Assembly: GCA_900541855.1 (NCBI GenBank)
Contig: UQLD01000003.1
Coordinates: 1-64,000, forward strand
DNA: 64,000 nucleotides
Source: an uncultured Collinsella sp.
GTDB taxonomy: Bacteria; Actinomycetota; Coriobacteriia; Coriobacteriales; Coriobacteriaceae
Direction of reading: 5' to 3'
Part shown: piece by piece, positions 28,001 to 34,773 of the stretch
Position numbering within the stretch: position 1 is the stretch's first letter
Layout: every line of letters starts with the position of its first letter
The notes under the pieces: generated by a model
Database searches by the model: none
Told to the model about the DNA's origin: nothing
What the model saw: only the letters and a program-made list of their open reading frames with translations
Translations under genes and position numbers: made by a program

Positions 28001-28924
28001 GTCGCCCACGAGGACATCGTCAATGAACACCCAGACGTCGTCGTCTCCGGCGAACTCAAAGGTCATGGGCTTGTCAGCGTTCGTTTTGCCATCCTTCGGC
28101 TGCACGAAGCGCGACGACATGGAGAGGCCGAAATAATGGTTGAGGGGTCCGTTGTTCTGCGACGTAATGCCGTTCGGGACGAGTTTGCCGTCCTCTTCCT
28201 TGAATACCTCATCGGCCGCATCGAAGGGGAAGAACTGGCCTACTGAATGAGGCTCAGCCCCCGCTTGCATAACGCCGGCAGCATTGTAGACATCAAATGC
28301 ATTCTTATTGGCGTTGTACGCCGCGTAGTTCCGCGAGCTGTCATACTCGTAGTAGCCACCCTTGGCCTGCAACAGACCCGTCACACCCATATGGGATATC
28401 TTGCCCGTCTGGACGGAGGAATCAAACAGGTAGCCGAGGGATTCTCCCTCCCAGCGGTCGGTGAGTTTCGGGTAACCACCGGCAAGAACATTGTTCACGA
28501 TGCCGGTGCGGACCCGGGAGCCACCCGTATACTGGTTAAGTTCCTCGCTGGCTCCTTGATCCTTGAACTGGAAGCGGTGGTTCTTGTTGATGCCGCCGTT
28601 GCCGGAAACCGACAGATGGTTATCGGGATTCACCCAGTAATCAAACAGGTTGATTGTTGTCCCCGAAGGCGAAATCGTCGGAACCGTGTGGTCCGAAATT
28701 GCCGCCTCGGCACGAAGCGGCAGGAAGAAACTCGCCGTCAGCGCGATGGCGAGGGCCAGAACAATCGCATATGGTGAGACCGAGCGCAGCCCGCGACGAC
28801 GGCCACAAGACATGACGGACCACCGCTCGCGCGGCCGGTGTTCACCAGGAAGTTCCCTGCTTAGACACCCCCCCCCGGTAGCAATATTCACGAGTCGAGA
28901 CGTCGTCTCTCTGAGCTCCTGCAT
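22088..28924 (-). CDS. Giant LPXTG-type surface adhesin/pilin-like protein with nine isopeptide repeats
   Basis: A 2,278-aa wall-anchored surface protein. In order: a charged leader (1-37); a signal peptide (about 38-75, ending AEAA); a PA14/fibro-slime-type domain with FAGDDDVWVFIDDVLVGDIGGIH near residue 290; SpaA/Cna-B-like domains with FALYKTDES and FALYTSSQV; a VTKKVVV domain near 943. Nine FctA/Spy0128-like repeats follow (about 1085-2220). Each has a TKxL-type lysine, a V-x-E-type glutamate and a closing F-x-N-x-Y asparagine, the set that forms Lys-Asn isopeptide bonds. The end is a Pro-rich spacer, the sorting motif LPNMG (Met where Thr is usual), a TM helix and RRRNR. The ATG at 28924 has GGGGAGGAAATT upstream. 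A G9 tract forms codons 17-19. No sortase gene is in the window. Host attachment is inferred. Confidence 0.88.
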   Translation of the reverse strand: MQELRETTSRLVNIATGGGCLSRELPGEHRPRERWSVMSCGRRRGLRSVSPYAIVLALAIALTASFFLPLRAEAAISDHTVPTISPSGTTINLFDYWVNPDNHLSVSGNGGINKNHRFQFKDQGASEELNQYTGGSRVRTGIVNNVLAGGYPKLTDRWEGESLGYLFDSSVQTGKISHMGVTGLLQAKGGYYEYDSSRNYAAYNANKNAFDVYNAAGVMQAGAEPHSVGQFFPFDAADEVFKEEDGKLVPNGITSQNNGPLNHYFGLSMSSRFVQPKDGKTNADKPMTFEFAGDDDVWVFIDDVLVGDIGGIHTSADLTINFQTGDISVNNSANGTLKSKFKDAGRDISGFNGNTFAGGTNHTLKFFYLERGATDSNMRLKFNLVTVPESDIIKFDQDGGLVEGAQFALYKTDESFADTTANPNNLLGSGTTNANGQLTLTNKADNGVINFDDLYKEYHYKYYLLKETKAPNGYRSSLTATDGSMQLEYVPASDKNDAGGVIINRGGMDAGSVVWKTGAFAAAKETITAPPTVYKANNGLTKSNETVNLDSGILFAVVLKRDKSAGTGIKDQNNWYAVSGDPSTGAGYTLAENPSKAGAIEAAKKDLHAFTLNTSGQYQVEIQNLPGDISKYYYLLSGNDRKNAEYTVAIYHTKASSIGDATPENTVHVYSDDIADGTNFKRQFATRLLVTNIQNRLFVQKTDTEGKPVDGAKFALYTSSQVTTENGKVMLNGEQTPYDTLTTGSVDYPVLLEGAGIFPNTSNGNRPLVKGTYFLKEVSAPEGFLLNDTLTKVIVDDYGVHADAGTDDDGVSTFVGPGALMKSLGQFGAESDIDNTLTWIKGQRQTSDGKLDGNDNLSWNNDAKGGEDEVHLKYGANGRVYQYGPTEEGKPYRLETETGWIRMGIMQDERPKGTTSKGARANLGDMNLNALFTGATCVRVANEREASLEVTKKVVVPNGLTGNKDAKFTFKFTVPDGKTYKAAVFKNAGAASEKQVGDMFDLTNGREQTITAGQTIRVYGLAEHDAYTVQELTGTDKMPAGFTLTKREQGGNALSGEGDSISGTIAKQNADGTLADANKLVFTNTYSVKSPVTLTNAFWAQKVLQGRDWKDGDSFKIYLRADKGTPMPDGAENAPVSGMKQVVKTVENGDKFDFGEIEYTKPGTYTYLIAEATPSQNDASWLPGFGYSSASYRVTVTVSDNGDGTLSQPAVKMEQTYTDDGVSHEDNPIKVADKIAKITNTYRPKGTSVTLKAKKRFTGGELAGNDFTFQLLDNDGKELQAVQNDKDGKVAFAAIDYATPGDHDYAIKEVAGNDSTIVYDAKDVKVHVKVTDEKGELKAVATYDGEKAVPTFTNSKPTTDVTVEAMKVLAGKDLTSDAFTFGLYDQAGNEVARGTNDQGGKVKLTVKGLNLGEYDYTLKEEKAGQTVDGVVYDAKEVKVHVKVEQNQDDNNKTKVTVTYDGAATAPAFNNTYDAKGSVTLTATKTIKVADGFDHTTKPADGEFTFDLKDAAGNVLDSAKNDANGKVSFTREFQLSDLDGAASKDFTYTIVEQPGAEPGMVYDSHPLTYTVTVTDGGNGALNAKAIVTSASGSDTFTNTYQPAATGLALGAQKSYVKKDDNTPIVPKCGEFTFDVYEGNLTAEQLAGAKPVRTATNGADGSVNFDAFSYAKPGTHEYTIVERKGDLAYVTYDAAVHHAVVTVADNAGTLQASVAYDGTNVTKPSFTNTYEAQATDSGAIALTKSVDVHDGSYQLKAGDFAFELVGSDGSVIQTQKNDAHGKVAFDKLTFDHAGTFTYTVREVQPTGDAPGVPGVTYTGKTYTLTYVVKDNNDGKLVVENSTVKPSEGTENGVTPNTMTFANSYQPGATSYQISGTKVLENTDSATMRTPADGEFTFALIDVATGQEIDRTTNVGNAFTFKAISYTATGSHAYQVKEVAGQDGTITYSDAVLDVTVSATDDGSGQLTATANKTAADLTFTNTYTPTATTATITGTKALTGRDLAKGEFSFDLKDADGNVVQTVQNGADGTFGFAPLQLDKVGTYVYTVSERAGATANGVTYDTTVFTATVTVTENAETHALETQVAYSKGGKAADAVAFSNSYAPAATEVKLGASKVLSGKDLKEGQFSFQLKDADGKVLQTAKNAADGTVGFEAISYDKPGTYAYSISEVDDGQKNVTYDAAEHRVTVTVTDDGAGHLVATVTYDGDVAPVFKNTYTPPTTPPVNPPTNPPSKPPVPKEEKPGLPNMGDTSLSPMALGGIAGGAVVLIAAGVILRRRNR
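28868..28876. repeat. Nine-base C/G homopolymer inside the adhesin leader
   Basis: Nine C on the + strand (nine G on the coding strand) form codons 17-19 of the adhesin. Loss of one G brings TAA three codons after the tract (GGT GTC TAA). Gain of one G leads to TGA within about ten codons. Only nine (or nine plus a multiple of three) keeps the frame from the strong start at 28924. This is the usual design of a slippage-driven on/off switch. Confidence 0.7.
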
Positions 28925-29034
28925 AATTTCCTCCCCAGTCGCACGGCGACCTGCCCGGGCGCTCCCCGGGGGCCGAGGCAGTCTGGCACATGCCCGCAGT
29001 CGTTCAAGGAATACCAACCCCAGCATATGTCTCT

Positions 29035-29046
29035 TAAGATATCTTA
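29035..29046. promoter_or_regulatory. Palindrome upstream of the adhesin gene
   Basis: TAAGATATCTTA is a perfect 12-bp palindrome in a short AT-rich stretch about 110 bases before the adhesin start, on DNA that is otherwise GC-rich. It could be an operator or part of a promoter. No clear -35/-10 pair was found. Confidence 0.3.
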
Positions 29047-29110
29047 GCCTTTTTCTATTACAGTTTTTGTCTCATTACCGATGAAATCGGCTCAGTCCCT
29101 TTGTCACATT

Positions 29111-30538
29111 CTAGAGCGTGCGGAGCAGGGCGATGAGGAAGCGGGTGCCTTGGAGGTAGGCGCGACGGGTGATGCGCTCGTTGGTGCCGTGGACGCCGCG
29201 GTCGCATTCGTCATCGTCGACCACAAAGGCGGAGAAGCGGATGCACTCGCGGCAAATGCGCTGGTAGTTGGCGGCATCGGTTGCGCCAATCACGGTCGAG
29301 GGCACGATGCTTATCGGCTCTTGGCCCACCGCAGACGATCCGTTTTCCTCCGTCCCCTTGGGATCACGGAAATAGCGGGCGGCGATGGCGCGAACGGCCT
29401 CGAGCCCCGAACCGCCCACGCGCGGGGACGGCGAGGGTTCGGAGCTGCCGGGGCCCAGCTCCACTTCGACACGACCGGCAAGGTCCGCCCCGGCAACCGC
29501 CTCACGGCAGCGCGCCACAACGTCGGCCACGCTCGTGCCCTCGAGCATGCGGAAGTTAATGTTGGCCCACATATCTTGCGGCATTACGTTGGCGCCGGTG
29601 CTGCCACCCTCGATCTGCGTGGGCGCGCAGGTGGTCGTCACCAGCGGATAGAGCTTTTTGCTGGCGAGGCAATCGCGGACAATGGCATCCCCGTTGGCGG
29701 CAATTTCATCGGCCGTGTAGAGCCCCAACTCGACGAGTTGGGCGGCAAGCAAGTCGGTCACGCGCGTCGGCCACTCGATATCGCAGATTGCGGTGATGGC
29801 ACGGCTGAGCACCTCGAGTGAAGTGCCCCCGTAGGGGTTGGAGGAATGCCCGCCCTCGCTACGCGTCCTCAACACGATATCGGCGTAGCCCTTCTCCGCG
29901 AGATCGGCATGCATAAGCCAGCCCTCGCCCGCGCCGTACTCGGCAGCCGGAACGATGCGGTAGTCGCCCTCGTCGATCAGGTACTCAAGCTCAATGCCGC
30001 GCTCTTCGAGCACGCGGCCGATGGCACCCGCACCGAACTGCGTGGTTTCCTCGTCCTGGCCAAAAGCCAGCAGCAGGGTGCGCTCGTGCTCCCAGCCGTG
30101 TGCGAGCGCATACTCAACCGCCTCGAGAATGCCTGCGACCTGGTCTTTCATATCGATGGCGCCGCGACCCCAAATGTAGGTGTCGTCCACATGTCCGCTA
30201 AAGGGGACATGCGTCCAGTCAGCCTCGGTGCCGGGTACCACGGGAACCACGTCCATGTGGCCCATGAGCATGACGGGTTTGAGGGCAGGGTCGGAACCGC
30301 TAAGCGTCACCAATAGCGAATGGTCGATAAGCTCGACCTCGCCCGCCGCAAATACGTACGGCCAGGCCTGCTGCATATAGGCGCGCAGGTCGTCGAAAGG
30401 TTGCCAGTCCACCGCCTCGGCATCCATGCTCGAGACGGTCGGAAACGACAGAACGCGGCCCAAGCGCTCGCACGCGCCTGCCTCGTCTATATCGGCAAAA
30501 TCGTCCTCATGCGCAAAGAAGCGCCAAACCTCGGCCAT
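29111..30538 (-). CDS. M20 family metallopeptidase (CPS1/ArgE-like)
   Basis: A dinuclear zinc peptidase/deacylase of the M20 family (475 aa). Metal-site motifs are visible: MGHMDVVPVV, WGRGAIDMKDQ, AFGQDEET and the C-terminal STVIGATDAANY. A lid/dimerisation domain carries TRSEGGHSSNPYGGTS. Length and motifs are closest to the carboxypeptidase S-like branch acting on short or N-blocked peptides. The start is the ATG at 30538 with GAAAGGATG upstream; the frame to 30592 has no ribosome site. It lies 72 bases after the ABC ATPase gene with a weak hairpin between, so it may share the amino-acid uptake operon. Confidence 0.85.
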   Translation of the reverse strand: MAEVWRFFAHEDDFADIDEAGACERLGRVLSFPTVSSMDAEAVDWQPFDDLRAYMQQAWPYVFAAGEVELIDHSLLVTLSGSDPALKPVMLMGHMDVVPVVPGTEADWTHVPFSGHVDDTYIWGRGAIDMKDQVAGILEAVEYALAHGWEHERTLLLAFGQDEETTQFGAGAIGRVLEERGIELEYLIDEGDYRIVPAAEYGAGEGWLMHADLAEKGYADIVLRTRSEGGHSSNPYGGTSLEVLSRAITAICDIEWPTRVTDLLAAQLVELGLYTADEIAANGDAIVRDCLASKKLYPLVTTTCAPTQIEGGSTGANVMPQDMWANINFRMLEGTSVADVVARCREAVAGADLAGRVEVELGPGSSEPSPSPRVGGSGLEAVRAIAARYFRDPKGTEENGSSAVGQEPISIVPSTVIGATDAANYQRICRECIRFSAFVVDDDECDRGVHGTNERITRRAYLQGTRFLIALLRTL

Positions 30539-30562
30539 GACATCCTTTCGATTGTGATGACG

Positions 30563-30587
30563 AGGGCCGCCCCACGGGAGCGGCCCT
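30563..30587 (-). other. Intergenic hairpin between ABC ATPase and M20 peptidase genes
   Basis: AGGGCCGC and GCGGCCCT form an 8-bp GC stem. No T run follows on the minus strand, so it may be an attenuator or mRNA-stability element rather than a full terminator. Confidence 0.35.
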
Positions 30588-30610
30588 GCCACATAAGCGT
30601 TTGCGGTCGG

Positions 30611-31396
30611 TTATTTGTCCTCCAGATAACGAGAGAGGAACTCGCGCGTGCGCTGGTGTTTGGGGTTGCCGAAGAGCTCGGCCGGCGCGGCGTCCTCGAG
30701 CACCACGCCCTTGTCCATAAAGACCACGCGGTCGGACACGGTTCGGGCAAAGGCCATCTCGTGCGTGACGACGACCATGGTCATGCCGTCGGCCGCGAGC
30801 TTGCGCATGACCTCGAGCACCTCTCCCACGATCTCGGGGTCGAGCGCGGAGGTCGGCTCGTCGAACAGCATGATCTGCGGATTCATGCACAGGGCACGAG
30901 CGATGGCCACGCGCTGTTTTTGACCACCGGACAGACGGCCCACGGCGGCGTGCGCGAACTTTTCGAGTCCCACGCTGGTCAGATGCTCCATCGCGACCTT
31001 CTCGGCCTCGGCCTTGCTCATCTTTTTGAGCGTGACGGGCGCGAGCGTGCAGTTGTCGAGCACGTCCATGTTGTTGAACAGGTTAAAGCCCTGGAACACC
31101 ATGCCGATGTCCTCGCGGAGTTTATTGATATTGCAGCGCTCGGCCGTAAGGTCCTGGCCGTGGAACCAGATGTGGCCCGCGTCCGGGGTCTCGAGCAGGT
31201 TGAGACAGCGCAGGAAGGTCGACTTGCCCGAGCCCGAGGCGCCGATAATGGTGACGACCTCGCCGGGGTTAACGGACAGGTCGATGCCCTTGAGCACCTC
31301 GAGCGAGCCGAAGCTCTTGCGCAGGCCCTCGACGCGGATGAGCGGCTCATTGGTCTGTGCGGCGGCCGCAACGCCGGTAATGGCGGTATCTGCCAT
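30611..31396 (-). CDS. Polar amino acid ABC transporter, ATP-binding protein
   Basis: GlnQ/HisP-type ATPase (261 aa). Walker A is GASGSGKST, the signature is LSGGQKQRVAIARAL, Walker B is IMLFDEPTSALDPE, and VVVTHEM carries the switch histidine. The start is the ATG at 31396 after GAGGAG; an in-frame run to 31471 has no support. It lies 22 bases after the permease gene and completes a binding protein-permease-ATPase set. Confidence 0.94.
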   Translation of the reverse strand: MADTAITGVAAAAQTNEPLIRVEGLRKSFGSLEVLKGIDLSVNPGEVVTIIGASGSGKSTFLRCLNLLETPDAGHIWFHGQDLTAERCNINKLREDIGMVFQGFNLFNNMDVLDNCTLAPVTLKKMSKAEAEKVAMEHLTSVGLEKFAHAAVGRLSGGQKQRVAIARALCMNPQIMLFDEPTSALDPEIVGEVLEVMRKLAADGMTMVVVTHEMAFARTVSDRVVFMDKGVVLEDAAPAELFGNPKHQRTREFLSRYLEDK

Positions 31397-31418
31397 GATG
31401 ATTCTCCTCGTCTTGAGC

Positions 31419-32567
31419 CTAGTTGGAGCTGGGCAGCGTGACCGGAGCCTCGGCGCCGAGCTTTTTGCCAAAGGCCTCGAGCAGGCGGCTCGCCACGAGC
31501 GTCAGGATCAGGTAGACCACGAGCGCCACGCAGTAGACCTCCATCTGGCGGTAGTACACGCCGGCGACGGTGGTGGTGGCGTACATGAGGTCAAACACGC
31601 CGATGACCGAGAGCACCGACGAATCCTTGATGTTGATGATGAGCTCGTTGGTGAGCGCCGGGATCGCGTTTTTAATGCCCTGGGGGAACACGACTTTACG
31701 CATAGCTTGCCACTGCGACAGGCCCAGCGAGCGCGCCGCCTCGGCCTGGCCGGGATCGATGGACTCGATGCCGCCGCGCAGGACCTCCATCATGTAGGCG
31801 GTGGAGTTGAGCGAGATGGTAACGAGGCCGGCGGTGAAGGTGCTCCAAATCTGGTTGGCCTGGGCGGTCTCGAAGCCCATGCCGCGCAAAACGGTGAAGC
31901 CCGCGTAATAGATGAGCAGGCCCTGGACCATCATGGGCGTGCCGCGCACGATGGTGGAGTAGATGGTCGCAAAGCCGCGGCCGATACTCTTAAAGAAGCG
32001 CACCAGGTCGTTATCCACGCGGTCGAAGGTCTGAATACGCAGGAACACAAAGAGCAGCGCCAGGAAGAATGCGATGACGGTGCCGAAGGTGGCAAGCGCG
32101 ATGGTGATCTCGATACCGCGAATGAAGAAGTCACCGCTCTTGTAGGTCATGTAGACCAGGCTCGACAAAAAGTCGCTGGGGTTGGAATCCGAGACAATGC
32201 TCACCTGCACCAGGTCGATAAACGACATGACGCAGCGGTCCACGAAAAAGATCGCCGCGATGGCGACCACGACGTAGCTGCCCAGGCGTGCGCCACGACG
32301 GCAGCGCTCGGATGCGAACGGCGACTTTTCGCGATAGTCGTTCCAGTGCATGAGCTTGGTGACCAGCGCCGCCGCCGACACGACGAGCCAGGCCCAAAGG
32401 ATTGCCCAGAGGCAGTCTTGGAACACGCCCGTAGGCGCCAAGAAACTCATCGGCGTGGGGTTGCGCTGGCTAAACGCCAGGCCGAGCGCCGCGATGACGC
32501 TCGTGCCCAGGTATACATAACGGTGGTCTGCCTTGATAAAGGAGGCCAGGCGATTGATGGTTTTCAT
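31419..32567 (-). CDS. Polar amino acid ABC transporter, permease
   Basis: HisM/GlnP-type permease (382 aa). The core (from about residue 150) holds five TM helices and the ATPase-contacting loop EAARSLGLSQWQAMRKVVFP. An N-terminal extension of about 140 residues has three more hydrophobic stretches. Such extensions occur in some homologues. As only one permease is present, it presumably works as a homodimer. It lies 9 bases after the binding-protein gene. Confidence 0.93.
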   Translation of the reverse strand: MKTINRLASFIKADHRYVYLGTSVIAALGLAFSQRNPTPMSFLAPTGVFQDCLWAILWAWLVVSAAALVTKLMHWNDYREKSPFASERCRRGARLGSYVVVAIAAIFFVDRCVMSFIDLVQVSIVSDSNPSDFLSSLVYMTYKSGDFFIRGIEITIALATFGTVIAFFLALLFVFLRIQTFDRVDNDLVRFFKSIGRGFATIYSTIVRGTPMMVQGLLIYYAGFTVLRGMGFETAQANQIWSTFTAGLVTISLNSTAYMMEVLRGGIESIDPGQAEAARSLGLSQWQAMRKVVFPQGIKNAIPALTNELIINIKDSSVLSVIGVFDLMYATTTVAGVYYRQMEVYCVALVVYLILTLVASRLLEAFGKKLGAEAPVTLPSSN

Positions 32568-32576
32568 GCTGCCTCC

Positions 32577-33503
32577 CTATGCCGGCTGACGGTCGAGGCA
32601 CGCGTCCCACATTTGGTCGCGCTCCTCTTGGCTAATGCCCTTGAGTGTCTTGTCGATGAGCTTAAGCAGTTTGTCCGAGCCCTTGCGGCAGCCGACGTTT
32701 GCCGTGACCTCCTGCTTAAAGCCCTCGCCCTCGGCAAATTGAATGGGGACGATGCCCGGGTTTTGGGCCATATAGCCCTTCTCGTTCTCGGTGTTGTAGG
32801 TCACGGCGTCGCAGGTGCCCTGCAGCAGGTTCGAAAACACCGTGGGGACCGAATCGACCGGGTTCTTGTGCACAACGCCCGGGATTTCGTCGATGACGGT
32901 ATCGAGCATGGTGTCCTTTTGGCCGAGGACCGTAGCGCCGCTAAAGTCGCTGAGCTTGGTCGCATTTTGGTAGGGCGAGCCCTCTTTTACGAACAGGCCA
33001 AAGTAGCCAATGAAGTACGGGTCGGAAAAGCCGACGGACTCCTCGCGCTCGGGCGTGGCGCTCATGCCGGCAATGATGAGGTCGATCTGGCCGTTGTTGA
33101 GCGAATCGATAAGGCCCGAGAAACTCTGCTTGACGGCAACGGGCTCGCCACCGAGGGCCTTGCAGACGATCTTGGCGATCTGCACGTCGTAGCCATCGGC
33201 ATAGGCACCCTGCACGTTGTCGATGGGGATGGTGTACTCGCTGGCCTCGGAGACCTGCCAGTTGTACGGGGCGTAGGCCGCCTCCATGCCAATGCGGATC
33301 TTATCCTTGCCGATCACGGAATCGGACAGGTCGTCGCGACCGCCGCCCGTCGTGGGCTGAACCACCTTGAGCGTTGACGGGCGCTGACAGCCGGCAAGCG
33401 CGCCGGCGACGACGGAAGCGCTCGCAGCGAGGGCGCTACCCAAAAAGATGCGACGGCTGCATACCGGCTGGCGCTGCGCATCGCACTGTTGGGGAGAATG
33501 CAT
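32577..33503 (-). CDS. Amino acid ABC transporter substrate-binding lipoprotein (twin-arginine type)
   Basis: Family 3 solute-binding protein (308 aa) tethered outside the membrane. The leader has SRRIFLG, a twin-arginine motif, and a lipobox ending ALAGC with the lipidated Cys39. The mature protein contains DKIRIGMEAAYAPYNW and GYDVQIAKIVCKALG, typical of binding proteins for polar amino acids. The ligand cannot be told. The start is the ATG at 33503 with AGGGAAGG upstream. It is the first gene of the operon and would be the most strongly expressed. Confidence 0.92.
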   Translation of the reverse strand: MHSPQQCDAQRQPVCSRRIFLGSALAASASVVAGALAGCQRPSTLKVVQPTTGGGRDDLSDSVIGKDKIRIGMEAAYAPYNWQVSEASEYTIPIDNVQGAYADGYDVQIAKIVCKALGGEPVAVKQSFSGLIDSLNNGQIDLIIAGMSATPEREESVGFSDPYFIGYFGLFVKEGSPYQNATKLSDFSGATVLGQKDTMLDTVIDEIPGVVHKNPVDSVPTVFSNLLQGTCDAVTYNTENEKGYMAQNPGIVPIQFAEGEGFKQEVTANVGCRKGSDKLLKLIDKTLKGISQEERDQMWDACLDRQPA

Positions 33504-33636
33504 AATCTGCCTTCCCTGTTGAATCGTATGCTGACGACTTAACAGGATATACGCCAGCGACCAGCAGCGCAGCACAAGCTCGAAAAATTAATAGACACAC
33601 GGTAGCCATTGGGGACGCCGATGTTTTGGCAATGCC

Positions 33637-33753
33637 GGCGAGCGACGTCCAGAGCGAACAAGTGGCATGAAAAAGGCAAGGCATGACCAGAAGGTCTATG
33701 TCTTGCCTTTTGAATGACAACTTGTCGCTCTGGACGACGCGCAGCATCGACCG
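33637..33753 (-). repeat. Compound palindromic element, family A copy 3 (apex inverted)
   Basis: Downstream of the aldose epimerase-like gene. The outer arms CCAGAGCGA/TCGCTCTGG are as in copy 2. The inner arms are GGCAAGGCA/TGTCTTGCC, again changed on both sides. The apex reads GACCAGAAGGTC, the exact reverse complement of GACCTTCTGGTC in copies 1 and 2, and the unpaired T has moved to the other arm. The terminal GTTAC hairpin of the other copies is missing. Confidence 0.75.
33670..33711 (-). terminator. Terminator hairpin inside family A copy 3
   Basis: The AAAGGCAAGACATAGACC stem on the minus strand closes with GGTCATGCCTTGCC and runs into TTTTT. It serves the epimerase-like gene. Confidence 0.65.
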
Positions 33754-33766
33754 AGCGGCGGAACCT

Positions 33767-34660
33767 CTAGAGCAAGGTAACGCTAAAGCTGCGAACATCC
33801 GTCTCGCCGGGAGCCAAGGTGATGGTGTTGACCTTGTGCTCAAAGACGTCGTCCTCGGTGTCCATGGTGGTGTGACCGGTCCAGGGCTCGAGCGCCACAA
33901 ACGGAGCGTCGTTGGCGGCAGACCACACGCCGATGTACTTAAAGCCCTCAAAGTCGATCTTGACGCCGTGGCCCGACTTGCGGCCGCGCAGTGTGAGCGT
34001 GGAGCCCGGAGTATCGGTGAACATGATGGCATCGTTATCGAAGCTGCGGTGCGTGATGGGCAGCACGTCCGAGTTATCGGGCGCCTTGTAGCTGCCCTCG
34101 AACGTCATAAGACCGTCGGGCGTGATGATGGGAGCCTCGTTGGTCCAAGCCTCGGTAAACGCCAACTCGTAATCCTCGAACGCCTCGTCCTCGGCACCGG
34201 GGGCGGGCACGTTAAATGCGGGGTGGCCGCCCACCGAGAACGGCAGGTCCACGTCGCCGGTGTTGGTGACGGCAAAGGTCTGCGTGAGGGTGGCGTCGCC
34301 GGTCAAGGCATAGGTCATGTTGAGCTTAAAGTGGAACGGGAACGCCTTGAGCGACTCGGGCGTATCGGTAATCTCGTACGTTACCGAGGAGCCGTCCTCC
34401 GAAACCTCGACCAGCTTGTGCTCGACAATGCGCGCGAGTCCGTGGCGCGGCATCTCGCAGGTACCGGCCGCAGACGTTGCCGTGTTGTTGCGCAGCGAGC
34501 CCACAATGGGGAACAGGATGGGCGCGTGCTTGCCCCAAAAGGCGGGGTCGCCCTGCCACAGATACTCGTTGCCGTTGAGGGCAAGGCTCGTGAGCTGGGC
34601 GCCCATGGAATCGATGGCCGCGGTGAGGCCGCCGCGCTTGATGGTAGTAACGGTAGACAT
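33767..34660 (-). CDS. Aldose 1-epimerase family protein
   Basis: A galactose-mutarotase-fold protein (297 aa), closest in feel to the LacX/YeaD-like group. It has WQGDPAFWGKHAPILFPIVG, PRHGLAR with a candidate catalytic His, SVGGHPAFNVP with the second His, and EPWTGHT near the end. It probably interconverts sugar anomers or handles a sugar phosphate; the substrate is not predictable. The start is the ATG at 34660 after GGAGGAAG. It is a single-gene unit ended by repeat A3. Confidence 0.87.
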   Translation of the reverse strand: MSTVTTIKRGGLTAAIDSMGAQLTSLALNGNEYLWQGDPAFWGKHAPILFPIVGSLRNNTATSAAGTCEMPRHGLARIVEHKLVEVSEDGSSVTYEITDTPESLKAFPFHFKLNMTYALTGDATLTQTFAVTNTGDVDLPFSVGGHPAFNVPAPGAEDEAFEDYELAFTEAWTNEAPIITPDGLMTFEGSYKAPDNSDVLPITHRSFDNDAIMFTDTPGSTLTLRGRKSGHGVKIDFEGFKYIGVWSAANDAPFVALEPWTGHTTMDTEDDVFEHKVNTITLAPGETDVRSFSVTLL

Positions 34661-34773
34661 GCTACTTCCTCCAAAAGTAAACAATAGTGTCGAGGGCTAT
34701 TGTCCCACTCTTGGCGGCGGGACGGGACGGCAGGCGATTATTGAGTAGCCATAGCGGAATGAGCGGCGAGTGC

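Noticed and set aside
31014..33377. 787-codon + strand ORF opposite the ABC importer
   Set aside because: Antisense of well-conserved permease and binding-protein genes; it exists only because stop codons are rare in this GC-rich frame.
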